This document shows positions 27,500 to 40,316 of a stretch of 64,000 bases of DNA, one piece after another. Numbering within the stretch: the stretch's first letter is position 1; each line of letters opens with the position of its first letter. The notes below the pieces were generated by a model that saw only the letters and a program-made list of their open reading frames with translations, did not search any database and had not been told where the DNA came from. This DNA comes from Chinchilla lanigera (Eukaryota; Chordata; Mammalia; Rodentia; Chinchillidae). The DNA lies in contig NW_004955473.1 of the NCBI RefSeq assembly GCF_000276665.1, positions 8,733,464 through 8,797,463 on the forward strand. Direction: 5' to 3'. A program made the translations under genes and the position numbers.

Positions 27500-27710
27500 T
27501 AATATATGTGGAGGTATGCAAGAATGACGACATGAGCCTGCAGTCTTTCCAATCACGCTGAGAGGCTGAGGCAGGATGATTTCAAGTTTGAAAACAGTTT
27601 GGGCAATTTATTGACTTTGTGTGACCCTACCTCAAAAAAGAAAAATGGCTGGGCATGTAGCTCAGTAAGAAGTATTATGTACAATCCACAATATACCACC
27701 CCCTAAAAGA
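27500..27710 (+). mobile_element. B1-dID composite SINE
   Basis: 'gctgagaggctgaggcagga' (B1), then 'tgtgaccctacctcaaaaaa', then 'ggctgggcatgtagctcagt' (ID part). It is old and diverged. Confidence 0.75.
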
Positions 27711-28382
27711 AAGCAACCTCTAAAGGAGACGAAGAAAAAATAAACCAATGAAGTATAAACAAAGGATAATAAAGATAATCCGATAAAGTTGAAAAGAGGT
27801 AAACAGCACAGCTTCTGTTTACCGTGTGATGGTTGGATCGCCCCAGTGGTGTGTGTACATGACTGCAAAAGAAGAGCACACGCTGAGTAGCCCTTTAGTG
27901 AGCCTGGGCAAGAGCAGAGCATCCCTCCTAGTAATGGGAGCAGGGAGCCCATGGCCTTCATGGGGGAGGGGCTAAGCCACTCAGTCTTGGGAATGGAATC
28001 TATCCACATCAGAGTTTCATTCTATTGCTTTTTCTGTGCTGCACTGGGCCAACCTGCTCAAGGAAGTCTGTGCAGCTGCTTCCCAGAATCGCAAGGGTTT
28101 AAACCAGGCCATTCACAGTAGGAAGCCAACTGGCTTCCTTGTGCTGAATCTGGGTGATCAGGGCCAACCTACAGGTCAGGCTCTGACAAGCTCCTCGTGG
28201 CAGACATCTTGCTGTTTCACAGGACTCTCGGTGGTTGAAGTTTCAAAATGATGCTGTGCAACAAACGCCTGGGGGAGGAGCAACGAATGGGCTGGACACT
28301 TTCTCCAGAGTAGTACAGCAGTGCGCATTCACCAGCAGCTTCCCATTGTGGGCTCGGGAACTGTGCAGGCTGAAGTCCTCTC
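27711..28382. other. GC-richer non-coding segment, unassigned
   Basis: Higher GC than its surroundings. Frames occur on both strands (for example 27662-28009 minus, 28036-28251 plus), but none has a known domain or conserved look. It continues on the other side of the ID SINE to about 28900. It could be an old LINE 5' region or a broken processed sequence; I cannot tell which. Confidence 0.35.
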
Positions 28383-28396
28383 CAGAAGCAAATACT

Positions 28397-28514
28397 CGTG
28401 GGCTGGGTATATAGCTCACCGGCACAGTGCCTGCCTGGCAAGCGTGAGGTCATGAGTTCGATTCGCGGTACCGGAAAAAAATAAAACAAAACAAAACAAA
28501 ACAAAAAGACAAAA
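28397..28514 (+). mobile_element. ID-type tRNA-derived SINE
   Basis: 'gggctgggtatatagctcac', 'ctgcctggcaagcgtgaggt', 'catgagttcgattcgcggta' and an (AAAAC)n tail. A perfect 14-bp duplication, cagaagcaaatact, lies at 28383-28396 and 28515-28528. Confidence 0.96.
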
Positions 28515-28529
28515 CAGAAGCAAATACTT

Positions 28530-31239
28530 CAGACAGCCACTGCAATAGTGGGGACCTATAAGGACCTCCTGCTTCTTACCTCCATGCAAGTCCCTCTTGT
28601 TTCAGGTTTGATCTCATTTGAAAATGTGAGATGATAGACGCTCATGCTCAGTTCCCTTTTGCATGAGAACATCATACATCTCTGTTCCACGACTTCTCTG
28701 TAACATTTCCACTGAACTCCGGTGCTCTGCTTCAAACACCACAGTGGAATACGAGGAGTTTTCATCTGTGCTTTTGGCCCACTTCTATGGTGGAAAGTGC
28801 TGCCAGGCATATTTAGTTAGCCAAGTTTCTGGTATCACTCCCTGGTCTGTTTTAAAGTTTCACCTGATTAGGTCAGTCCTCTGAGCATGAGCTCCCTTTC
28901 AATTGACTCAAATGCAACCGATTAGTAACCTAGGAAGAGGAGTGTTGTGCCATCATATTCAGAGTCCCAAACGACACTAAAGAGTAAAGGATTAAACAAG
29001 AACATATACAGCAGAGAACAATCTTAGTCTAAGAATTTTGCTTGCCTTGGTGATATCTAAGGTATGTAAATAAGTATACAGTACTACAGAGCAGGTGGCA
29101 TGAAACCCTGGTTAGTGAGGGAATGGTAAAGTGGTAGACACACCCGTCACACACTACTCCCATGCCTATGGCAAAACTCTTTGCTAGTAGCTACAAGCAC
29201 TTTCTCATCGTGCTAAAATATGACTTAACAATGTACAGCATTTGTAACAAAACACATTAAAATGCTTCGCCAGTCTTATCCTGGTAGAATTAAAGAAGAT
29301 ATCCTAGAGGACTAGACAATGTCTCTAGAAGAATTATTAAGAATCAGAATATGGAAAAGCACAGAAAGGACAATTCAGAAAGGAAGAGCTATATATGGAA
29401 AAATATAAAGGTGCACCAATGCACAGGGCTTTTAGAGTACATAGTCTCATGTTTCTGGAGGGTAAGGTATAAGAAAAACAGACAGAATGGTAAATATACT
29501 CCAAGACCATACTATTAAAAAACTAGTAAATTGTGCTAGTGATTCTATATTTTGTACAGGCTGCTATTTAGTATATATCATCTGAACTGGAACATTTTTG
29601 AGAATGAAAGATGAATCAATGATAATCCCAGGAGGAGAGGTATAAACTGGGATTTCTTCCAACCAAATCTTAATTATAGACAATGAAGGAAAGATTTTAA
29701 TCCAGAGTTTGACCTTGAACAAGGACACTGAATAGAAGGCGGATGGAAAATCAAAAGCTCATTTTTATCTATTTGGCTTGTCATGCTGATAATTGCAATA
29801 ATTTGTTAGGTTGTCTCTGTCTGTGTTGAAGGTTTTCTTTAAATGTTTCTTAATCATGGTGAGAGTTGTACCAGCTATTTCAGATTATATTTGAATTAAT
29901 CTGAAAGATATAAAAATGCACACTTGCTCTTGCACAGTGTTTAGGGAATAAGGAGATTTATTTAATTGAAAATTGAAGGACAGCCTGACTATAAACTTTC
30001 TAAACATATGTCTGAAACATATGTCTGAAATTTTTCAAAAAGAATAGAGGATGTGGTTTTGCAAAATTAATACAATAAATATAGATTAAACAACAATAGT
30101 TCTGTAATGCTGCTATTTTCTGTGTCATTTTATGAAAACATAAGTTGAATGCATAGTTTAAGTCATATGAAAATACAGCAGGAATAATGCTGTTTTGCTG
30201 AATAAACATCCTTTAATGAACTGAACTCAGTTATGGTAGTATAATTTTAGATTTAACCATGTAAAACAGACACATGATTCCAAACTACTTGAAGGTTTTG
30301 ATCTCACTGACAAGCAAAAGTTTGTTCTTTCCCATTTCTCATCATCTGTGATGATATTATGTGGTTAAATTTGCCTTAAATTTGCCATATAAATTTGGTA
30401 AAGACCATTTCATATTGCAAACTACTAACAATGGAATAAATTCTAGCTTATTTTCCCTAGGGTATGGTACATCAGTTTATGAGTGTATTTGTTCATCACA
30501 AATCATTCTCAGAAGCAAAGAAAAAATGAAAATCCATTTTCATTAGACCTCATGGGTCTTCATTTAATTTTTAATGAAATAGAAAAGGTGCTTTATCAAT
30601 GGCAACAATAAAATAGTTAGAACGTTTAGTCTCATAAAAAGACTTATTGAGAAGTCAGAATATTTCCAGATATAATGGATTTGTAAATGAGGTGGGGTGA
30701 GATAGAAAAGGAAGGGCATTGTAATAGTATTTGAATCTCAAAAATAGAATCTGAACAAAAAAATGATACCGCCATGCAGTGCTGCCCCATTTCACCATGA
30801 AATAAATCAAGGATTTTGTTGATTTAGAGGACAAATTTCTTTTGTAAGGAAGATAGTTTTCAATATGCTACTACGTTTTCCCTGGGAAATGAAAAGCTGT
30901 TTTTTAGGAATATAGCAGTCATTATATCATGCTTGATATATTTCTTGGGTGCTTGACTGAGATTCCTGTTACATATTTTAAATTGCAATGAAAATAAAAT
31001 AGTGAAATTCTGTCCAATTGTAAAGTTTTTTTGACCCAGTGAGTACTCTCATCCATAAATTTCTTTGCTTCTTATAACACTTTCCTATTCATATATTTAT
31101 TCATTCATCATTCATTCATTATTTACAGATGTACAGTAAGCAATACAATGGACAAACTAGTGTGATTATTACCAAAATGTACAGTATTTTAGGTCTAAGA
31201 GTTAATTATGAAATTTAGTATTCAATGCACAGTTTTAAG
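28530..31239. other. Intergenic DNA, mostly unique
   Basis: No supportable gene. It contains a 13-bp tandem duplication, acatatgtctgaa, at 30003-30028 and an L2-like 'tattcattcatcattcattc' stretch at about 31090. Confidence 0.45.
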
Positions 31240-31252
31240 CAGATATATATAT

Positions 31253-31283
<31 letters not shown>

Positions 31284-31285
31284 TA
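31240..31285 (+). repeat. (TA)n(TAGA)n microsatellite
   Basis: An alternating TA run followed by about eight TAGA units. Confidence 0.95.
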
Positions 31286-31619
31286 AAAGGGGAAGGTTTA
31301 GAAGATATGTCACAGTAAAGATGATACTTAAGTGAGCCATGCAATTTGTGGGAGTGTGGACTGAAAAAGTGAAGTTAAAATATATCATATAAAAAAAGAG
31401 AATATGGGAAATAACCAAAAACACAGCTGGTATAAAAATAAATAAAATAAGAAATATGCATGACTTATAAGATACTTGAAAAGGATCTTGATGTATGCAG
31501 GCAAGTGGCGAGAAAGAAGTATGAAAATGTCAGTTTGGGGTAAATTGGGAAGGATTCGAAAGCTAAAATTCATATTTAAAATTCTCTAAATTTCAGAGCA
31601 TTTTGTAAGGTTTTTTTGT

Positions 31620-33080
31620 TTTTATTAGTGTATTCTCATGCCAATCATATTTTAACTCAAATTTACTAAGGCATATACACTAATGTATTTATTTTTAAAG
31701 TACAATTTGCAGTTTTGCCAAAGTATACAGCCATGTAATCATTGCTTCACTCAAGCTAAGAAATTTTCTCATCATTCTAAATGTTTTCTCATGCCCTTGT
31801 GCACTTAATTAACTCCTTCTGCAAGGCAGAGGCACACTAACAACTTCATATAGCTAAATATCATTTTAACTCTTCTAGAAATTAATATACACTGAATAAC
31901 ACCATATTTAGTGTTTGTGCCTGACTTTATTTGCTCAGTGTAATATTTGGTATCGAAGTTGTAATGAAAATCAGTAAACAATTCCTTTCATTTTTAAATA
32001 TTATTAGTCTGAATAGATACGCCACAATTTGAGTGTTAATTCACCTGTTGAGGGATTTTGGATTGCTTTAAAATTTTGGTTACTATGAGCAAAACTTCTG
32101 CGCATATTTGACTATAAATTGAATATATATAGGCTATTGACAAATATATACATATATAGACAAATGTATATATTTAACTATAAATTGAAATATGTATAAA
32201 TACTATAAATTCAAATATATATAAATTGAAATATATATACATATATTTATATATGAGCTTAAGTGCTGGGTCATATAGGAAGTGTAAATTCGTAAGAAAT
32301 TGTCGAGATGATTTCTAGATTGAGTCTACCATGGTATATTCTCACAAGCACAAGCAAGCATTATATGAGAATTCCAAGCAGCCTCACATTCTCATAGCCC
32401 TCGGTATGATCAGTCATGCTAATTTTACCTATTGCAATGGGTACACAGTAATATTTCATTAGGGTTTTAGTTTCTATCACCAGTTTTATTAACAATGTTG
32501 AGCATCTATATGTGTGATTACTAACATTTACATATCTTAATTTGTGAGATTGTATTCAATATTTTGCCAGTTACACTGGGATATTTTTTTCTTTTTTTCT
32601 TGTAATTTGTATAAGACAGTTTTCCTCCTCTCTTCTGGTTTTTAGAGTTATTTTAGAGTTATTTTATGTACTCTATATTTTCATTGTTTATTTTATTTCT
32701 AGTGTCTTTGAAATGCTAGTTTCTTTAAATTTTAATATATTTTAAAATTTAAAGAATGTTTAAAACTTTCAAATTTTGTTCAATTCATAAACGTTTTTCT
32801 TTTACAGTTCCTACCTTTTGTGTCCTACTTAAAAAACCTTTTGCTAATCAACATTTTGTTAAAATAGTATAGTGTTTGGTGATAACATATTGGGAAATTA
32901 TTATGATAATTTATGATATAATATTTTTCCAGATATATTATAGTTTTATATTTAATCTTCAGTATTTTTTATAACTTTGTATTATATTTTATCTGTACAT
33001 GTGATAACCTGAAGTTGATTTTTACACACACAGTTATTTAGTTGTTCCTGCACCATTTGTTTAAAATACGATTGTTTTAT
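31620..33080 (-). mobile_element. Old L1 (L1M-type) 3' region
   Basis: The plus strand reads the reverse complement of an L1 3' end in order: 'tcacctgttgagggattttg', 'ttactatgagcaaaacttct', 'gggtcatataggaagtgtaa' and 'aatgttgagcatctatatgt'. An AT-rich expansion at 32100-32260 interrupts it. No coding frame survives. Confidence 0.7.
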
Positions 33081-33690
33081 ATTAGATTTTTTATTCCTGC
33101 TGTAACGAATTCCCACAAACACTGCACCTTCAAATAATAGAAATGTATTATTTCACTATATTATAGTTTAGAAATACGGCTTAGATTCCACTTGACTAAG
33201 TCAAAGGGCTCTCTTGGCTGTATTGCTTTCCAGAGGCTCTAAAATAGTATCTATTTTCCTGTTCATTCAGATTATTGCCAGAATGTAGTTGCTTTCGATG
33301 ACAGGAATGAGGTCCACCTTTCCTTGCTGGTCATCAGCTGAGGACTGTCATCAGTTTTCAAAGGCCATGCATACTCCTAAATCTCTGTCCTTCCCCTTCA
33401 ATGCAACCAGTGTTTGATCAAGGAGTAGTCACAATTTCCATGCCTATTGCCCAATCTTTTGTCATGTCTACCAGACTGAACCTTCTGACAGTTTCAACTT
33501 GTAGGAAATCAAGTGTTTACAATAGGCTCATATGCATTATACAGGCAATTATCTGCTTATTTGAGGTCCATACCCTTCATTTCATCTCATCTTCAAAGTC
33601 ACTTTACTAAGAAGCAGAGCATACAAAGGCCTAACATCAATGATCAAATTATCATGAGTTCCACAATCATACCAAACTTACCTTACTTTC
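33080..33690 (-). mobile_element. MLT1-like LTR, antisense
   Basis: 'tattcctgctgtaacgaatt', 'cccacaaacactgcaccttc', 'aatagaaatgtattatttca' and 'agtcactttactaagaagca' follow the reverse-complement order of a MaLR/MLT1-type LTR. It is diverged, and the boundaries are approximate. Confidence 0.45.
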
Positions 33691-34077
33691 ACATTCCCGT
33701 GGCACCTTTCATGGAACCTTTTATTTGAATATGTGTGTGTCTTTTTCTGGACTCTGTTTTCTTCCATGAATCTATAAGTCAAATATGTTAATACAGAGCT
33801 GTCTTGATTATTTCAGATTTGTAGTAATTCTTAGCATTCAGTAATTTACTCATTCATTTTTTTTTGCCTTTTGCAAAACTTATCTGTTTATTTTAAAGCC
33901 TTTACATGTCCAAAAACATTTAGAATTAATTTATACAGTCACAATATTACTGAGTATGCAGATAAATTGTATGATAATTAGAAACATAATCATATTGCCT
34001 TTCAAATCATCAGTGTGATGTCCATTCCAACTTACTTACACCTTCCTCACATTTTCTCAGCTTTAAAAACTTAAGGT
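33691..34077. other. AT-rich DNA
   Basis: Nothing recognisable. Confidence 0.5.
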
Positions 34078-34180
34078 CGGGCTGGGGATGTAGCTCAGTG
34101 ACGCATCACCTGTCTGGCAAGCATGAGGCCCTGAGTTTGACTCCTGGTACAAAAGGAAAATAGTAAAAAGAAAAAAATAC
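34078..34180 (+). mobile_element. ID-type tRNA-derived SINE
   Basis: 'gggctggggatgtagctcag', 'ctgtctggcaagcatgaggc', 'cctgagtttgactcctggta' and an A-rich tail. Confidence 0.9.
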
Positions 34181-34429
34181 CAAAAGAAAACTATATGTTA
34201 TCCATACATGTTGAATTATCTTAGTATTTCATGGCATAGGATGGTGTAGTAATACTTTAAAATTTTAATTGCTTCTTGTTTATATCTGTATACATCCAAT
34301 ATTTCTACAGTGGCATTGCTGAACTCTTGTATAAATTCTACTGGTTGTTTTATAGATTCTTTATGGTATTTATTTGCATAATTTTATTGGTTGAATATTT
34401 GACCCTTCCGAATCTCAGGTTTAACTTTA

Positions 34430-34564
34430 AATGCTACTGTGAATGTATTGATAGGTGTGACTATGGCTGTGACTTCAAGGGCTTAACTACCATAACTTGT
34501 GGCAGAAAAAGAATATTTAAAGGTCACGGCAGAGGAAAGCTGCTCAACTTATGGCAACCAGGAA

Positions 34565-34617
<53 letters not shown>

Positions 34618-34792
34618 AAGAATACATCTTTCCAAGTCACAACATCAGTGACCCAGCTCTTTAACCAGGCCCCACATTGTAACAACATATTCAGCTGCTG
34701 AATTCATCTATAGATGAATAGAGTGCCCTGATGATGCAATCACCTTACAAACACATTACACTTTGGGGGAAAAATTTAAATCTGAACCATAA
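34430..34792 (-). mobile_element. MaLR-type LTR with internal (GA)n expansion
   Basis: The reverse-complement MaLR layout ends 'tttaaatctgaaccataaca'. It is split by the pure GA run at 34568-34613. The frame at 34276-34569 overlaps it and is not a gene. Confidence 0.6.
34568..34613 (+). repeat. (GA)n microsatellite
   Basis: About 23 uninterrupted GA dinucleotides. Confidence 0.97.
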
Positions 34793-34859
34793 CAATACAT
34801 GTTAATATTACATAATGGTGAGGTTTGTTTTGGAAAGTTGGTGTATGCATTTAACATAT

Positions 34860-35530
34860 GTTAATTCCAGTCATATTAAACCCCTCTCTTTTGCTTCCCC
34901 TTTCACGGATCTCCTTCCTCATCAGCAGAAATGTACCTACTGGTTGCCTTCCCTGTATCTTCTTCCAATTAATTAGTTAATTCATCAATATTCAGGTTTC
35001 TCATATTAGATAAAACATGTACTACTTAACTTTCATCCTTAATGCCACATATAATAGATAATATATATATATTCACAATTTATGTATGCATATTTTCCTA
35101 GACCTGCAATACAGTGGTACTATTGTCATTTAAAAAATTATGTACACTCTTGAAATTTATGAAAATATAAACATCATTAATTTTTCATAAAATATGTACC
35201 ATACCCATCATTCTTCACCTTCAGGTATGATAAACATTTTATCTGTCAAAATTTTTCCTTACCTTGAAATAATTTCAAACATAACATTTTTGTAATGTAG
35301 GTTTAGCTTCTGTAAATTCCCCTGTTTATTTTTGTATAAAAAGTTCTGTTCTTATTTTTGAAGGATATTTTTCTGCGTATGTGTATCTCAATTGACGATT
35401 TATTCTTTCAATAATTTAGATATTCTCTCATTGTCTAATGCATTGCATTATTTCTAACAAGAAGTCTGCCTTCATTCTTGCTTTGCCAAGTTTCTTGGTT
35501 TTGCAGACTTACTGCCAACACTGAGTGGGA
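34860..35530 (-). mobile_element. L1 fragment
   Basis: 'ttttgaaggatatttttctg', 'tcaattgacgatttattctt' and 'aagtctgccttcattcttgc' match the L1 segment also present at 41690-41850 (minus strand). There is no open frame. Confidence 0.55.
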
Positions 35531-36120
35531 TTTCTTTTTTTTTTTGTAATGTTAGGCTTACTGATACTATTTAGGTATGCAAAATGATCACATTCATCAT
35601 AGAGAATTCATACTTGTAAATAATATATCTTATTTTCTCCTTTTTTCTGTTCCCCTCTCACCTCAACCCCTCTTTGCATCCTTATTTACAAAACTTTGTT
35701 CACATTTTATCCCTCTTTTCTCTTTTTTATAAAATTCCTTCCTCTCCCCTTACCCCCTCCCTAGTTCCTGTTCCCTTTTGAACAATTTCTTTTTATTTCA
35801 CAATACCTACTATATATTTTGTTTGTTATTTATACTTTCAATTTCTCACATCGGACAGAAAATGCAATATTTACATGTTTCTCTGATTTATTTCAGTTAA
35901 GAGTATGGTCTCAAGATCCATCCATTTGGCAATAATTGTTTTAAGTTTATTTTTCTTTGTGGCTGAGGAGTAATCTATTGTATAAAAATAAACACATCTT
36001 CTTCATCCATACATCAGTTGATAGGCAATGGGCTATTTCAAAGATTTTACTACTACAAACTGTGTTGCTATAAAGTATTTAGGAATTTGAAATTTTTATT
36101 AGCACATGTTTAAAACATAA
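35531..36120 (-). mobile_element. L1 3' region
   Basis: Collinear with the L1 at 39470-39840: a T/C-rich stretch, 'tggtctcaagatccatccat', 'ctattgtataaaaataaaca' and 'catcagttgataggcaatgg'. This is the 3' end of ORF2 and the 3' UTR in reverse complement. Confidence 0.75.
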
Positions 36121-36644
36121 TGACTGCATTTCTTGTGAAGAATTGGTGCTTGTGAAGAGCAAATCCCAATTCTTTTTCCCGTTTCCCTCCAGCCCCATTT
36201 AAAAACAGTTTTGTAGCATCAAATTTATTTGTTTCTTTATAAGCTTTTATCAAGTTATTATCATAATACAATCAACAGATTGACTAACAGACCAAAAATA
36301 TATAATCCACATAAGATAATTATACTAAATCAAGATATACTTTTAGACTCATTGGCCATACTGTATTACAATAAACATTTTTCTTTATTTTTCCTCTTGT
36401 TTGTCTTTTATTTTGCACACTATTCATATACTGAAGCATGTACTTTAAAAAGTCAAAGAAAAAGAGATGTCATGTGATATTTAATCATGTTTTTCTGATT
36501 TACTTAACCACATTATGGTCTCAAGGTGAACCCACTTTCATATAAATGACTTGAGTTTATCATTTACTGTGGCATAGTAGTACTCTGTTGTATATAAATA
36601 CCACATTTTCTTTGACCTTTCATCTGTTGATGGAAAAATAGGCT

Positions 36645-37013
36645 ATGTTATGTTTTGTGTCTGGAGGTTCCCCCAAAGCCTCATGTAGTAATGCGGGTCA
36701 GGCTTTTTGGAGGTGGCTGAATCTAGAGTTTGTGATTGACTCATGGTCTAATGCTGAGATTAAGGATGTGAGTGCTACACCTGCATTGGGCAGGTAGCCT
36801 GCATACGGTATAAGGGACAGAAAGAAGCTTGTTCTCACTTCTCTCTTGTTGCTTTTGTTATCTTCCACTGCCAAGAGCTGTTGCTCCTCTGCCATGTGCT
36901 GCCCTGCCTTGGATCTGGCTTATTTTGTGCTGAAACCTCTACACACTGTGATTTAAATAAACCTCTTCCCCCTTTAAACTTTTCATGTTGGTTATTTTGA
37001 AAAGTAACTAAAA
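36645..37013 (+). mobile_element. Solo MaLR LTR inside an L1
   Basis: Starts 'tgttatgttttgtgtctgga', has 'ccccaaagcctcatgtag' and 'gctgaaacctctacacactg' with a polyadenylation-type region, and ends 'gaaaagtaactaaaa'. It is flanked by taggct at 36639-36644 and 37014-37019. L1 sequence continues on both sides, so it entered after the L1. Confidence 0.88.
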
Positions 37014-37689
37014 TAGGCTGCTTCCAAAATATAGCTACTATGAGTTGTGCTGCTATGGACAAAGATGGTAGACATGTGTCATTGTACTATGTCTGTAACT
37101 CTTTCAGGAAGATACCTAAAAGGGCACTATCTGGGTGTAATGGAATTTCTAATTTTAGTTTTTGGAGGAATCTTCATACTGATTTTCATAGTGGTTGTAC
37201 CAGTTCACACTCTTGCTGACAATGAAAACAAATTCCTTTTTCCCGATAGTCTTCTTAGCCTTTATTATTGGTTGATTTCTTGATGATAGCCATTGTCTCT
37301 GGAGTGAGGTGCAATTTAATTGTTGTTTTATTTTGCATATCTGAAATAACCAGAAATTTTGAACAATTTTAATGTATTTATTCGCTATTTGTACCTTTTC
37401 AGTTAAGAAATGTCTGCTCAACTCAGATACCCATTTTTGATTTGGCCTTTAAATTTGCATGTCTAAATTTGGGGCTTTTTAAAATTTTCTTGATATTAAT
37501 CCTTTGTCTGACGAAGATCTCACAATTTGTTTTTCATTCTGCAGGTTTTCTCTTCACTTTGTTGTTTTCTTTTGATGTACAGAACTTTTTAATTGGCTAT
37601 GATACTCTTGATTCTTGGAATTATTTCTTGTGCGACTGGAGATCTGTTCATAAAAATTTTGCCTACATGTATGTCTTCATGAACGTCAC

Positions 37690-37850
37690 TGCAGGGAATG
37701 GTGGTGTATGGTTGTAATCCCCACACTCAGGAGGCTGAGACAGGGTATTCTGTGAGTCCAAGGTTAGCTTGGACTATATGTTATATAGTGAGTTCAAGCC
37801 CAGGCTGGATTACATACCCAGACTCTGCCTCAGTGCTCCTCATCCCCAAA
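37690..37850 (+). mobile_element. B1-type SINE inside L1 copy 1
   Basis: 'gggaatggtggtgtatggtt', 'gtaatccccacactcaggag', 'gctgagacagggtattctgt' and 'gagttcaagcccaggctgga'. This is a diverged B1. Confidence 0.85.
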
Positions 37851-38623
37851 TATATATATTTTCTATTTTATCTTCCAGCAGATTAGTTTTTTGTTTTAAT
37901 ATTTGAATCTTTTACCTATTTGTGTCTCAGTTTAGTGCATGGTGACAGATATTTGTCCAGTTTCAATCCTTGGCATGTGAGTAGCCAGTTTTCCCAGCAC
38001 CATTTGTTACAGAGGTTATCTTTTCTTCTGTGTTTTGTTAATTTTGAATATTCGTTCACAGAAACAACTCTTTGATTCACTGATTCTTTTTATGGTTTTT
38101 CTGATCTCAGTTTCATTTATTTCTACTCTGATCTTGGTAATTTTCTTTCCTAACTTTGGATTTGAATTGTTCATATTTTCTAGGACCTTGAGTGGGACCA
38201 TTTTGTTATTTATTTGAACTTACTCGGCATTTCTGATGTGATCATTCAATGTTATGAACTTCTCAATTAAGGGAGATTTTATTGTGTCCTTTAAGTTCTG
38301 GTTTGTCGTATACTCGGTTGTCATCTCATTTTAAGAAATGGCTAATTTCTACAGTAATTTTATCTGTGATCCATTAATTATTGAAGAAGGCATCATTTAT
38401 GTTTGATATTTTAAATAATTCCTGTGGTTTCCATCTGTAATAATTTCTAATTTCAATGCACAATGATGTGATAATATGCTTGGAATAATTTCAAATCTTT
38501 TGCACTTGCATAAGCATGTTTTATGGTTTAATATGATGTTCTGTTTTGGGAAAAGTTTCATATACTTCTGAGGAAAAAATGTTTATTCTGTTATTGATGG
38601 ATAGAACACTCTGGAGATATTTA

Positions 38624-38923
38624 TTAAGTCCATTTGAAAAGTCCATTTGAAAGTCCATAGCTTAATTCTGATAATCTTTTGTTAATGTTCTGTCTAGCTG
38701 ATATGTATGTTTGTGACAGTGGGGTATTTAGGTTCCCCATTACAAGTGTATTGATGTTTATATGATTTTTCATGTCCACTTGTATTTGTTTTATTAAGTT
38801 GTGAGGGCCAGGATTTGGTGAATATATGTTACAAGTTCTTATCTCTTCTTGTTTAACTGTTCCTTTAACCAATATGTGATGTCCTTCTCTGTCTTTTCTA
38901 ATCAGTTTTGACTGAAAACCCAC
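38624..38923 (-). pseudogene. L1 ORF2 endonuclease fragment
   Basis: A 99-codon piece of the apurinic-type endonuclease domain of an L1 ORF2 protein. It shows the family pattern N-I-Y-S-P-N, and L-V-M-G-N-L-N-T-P-L where an aspartate is usual after M-G. It has lost the rest of ORF2 and is a dead relic. Confidence 0.8.
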
Positions 38924-40316
38924 TTTGTCAAAAATTACGTTAGCTACTCGTGCTTTTTTCCAAATTCTTGTTACATGGAATATTGATTTCTATCTTTTGA
39001 TTTTAATGTATTAATCCTTTTTGATGATTTTTTTCTTTTTTCTTTTAAAGAGAATAAAAAATAACAAAATAATAACATAGAGAACAATAAAGCAAAGCAA
39101 AACAATAAAAATGATACAGGGTTTTACAACAAAATGATACACATTAACAATGGTATATTATGTATTGTTCTCTTCAATGAAGTTGCTCAGATTCCGAGAT
39201 GTAAGGATGCAAGATTGCCCAAACCATTAAAGAGAATTAAAAAAAAAATCTAAAACAAAATCATTAGAAATGATACAGAGCTTCACTAAACAAGATGGAA
39301 GGAGTTCACCAATGATTGTTGTAATGTATATTATTGGCTTCAAATTAGTTGTTTAGATTTCCAGATGAGAGCATGCAAAACTAGTCAAAAAATTTAAGCG
39401 TTAACTGTTCCTTTCAATAAGCCATTAGACATTGCCAGTACAATTATCCCAGCTTTCCATATGTACAAATTCCCTTCCTTCTTTCTTTTTTTTCTCCTTT
39501 CCCTCATTCTAGTTGTTCCTCCATTTGATCACTTTCTTTCCCTTTCACAATATCTGTTGTACCTTTTGAGTTTATTTCCTCTTTCAAGTTCTTACACTAG
39601 GGAGACAATACAATGTTTATGTATGTGGATTCAATTTATTTCTCTTATGAGTACAGTCTCTAGTTGCATCCATTTATCAATACAAGGCTCGAGTTTATCT
39701 TTTTATATACCTAAGTAATACACTATTGTATAAAAATACCACATCTTTTTTATGCATTCCTCAGTTGATGGGCATTTGGATTGTTTCCAAGACTTAGCTA
39801 CGATAAATTGTGCAACTATAAACATCGGTGCACATATATTGCTGTGGTGTGATGTTTTCATTTCCTCTGGGAAAATACCCAGAAGGGGAATACATGCGTT
39901 AAATGAGACCTGTAATCATAGTTTGGTGAGGGGTATTCATGCTGATTTCCACAGTGGTTGCACCAGTCCACACTGCTATCAACATTGGAGAAGGGTTCCT
40001 TTTTCCCAAAAGCTCCTCTAGTATTTGTCATTGGTTGATTTCTTGATGATAGCCATTCTTTGTGGAGTGAGAATGGATCTCAGTGTTGTTTTATTTTGCA
40101 TTTTTCAAATGACCAATAATGTTGAACATTTTTCATATATTTATTTGCCATTTATATTTCATCTAAGAATTGCATATTAGTTGATATTGAGTTATTCAGA
40201 ATTTTTATATCTTCTTCATTCAGCTTTGATTATTCATATGTATCTAGGAATCTGTCCATTTCCTCTGTGTTTTCCATCTTATGAGAGTAAAGATTTTCAA
40301 GATAGGTACTGATGAT

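Larger units (their letters stand above)
36380..39050 (-). mobile_element. L1 copy 1, internally deleted
   Basis: From left to right the plus strand gives the L1 3' end ('tttctgatttacttaaccac', 'catctgttgatggaaaaata'), the ORF2 C-terminal region (37020-37620), the linker (38016-38201 minus) and the endonuclease (38624-38923 minus), all in reverse. A MaLR solo LTR (36645-37013) and a B1 (37690-37850) are inserted. The reverse-transcriptase core is absent, so an internal deletion is inferred. Confidence 0.85.

Noticed and set aside
31240..31285. Regularly spaced repeats that might suggest a CRISPR-like array
   Set aside because: Pure TAGA microsatellite with no spacers. The other repeat blocks are also microsatellites or LINE monomers in a mammalian genome.
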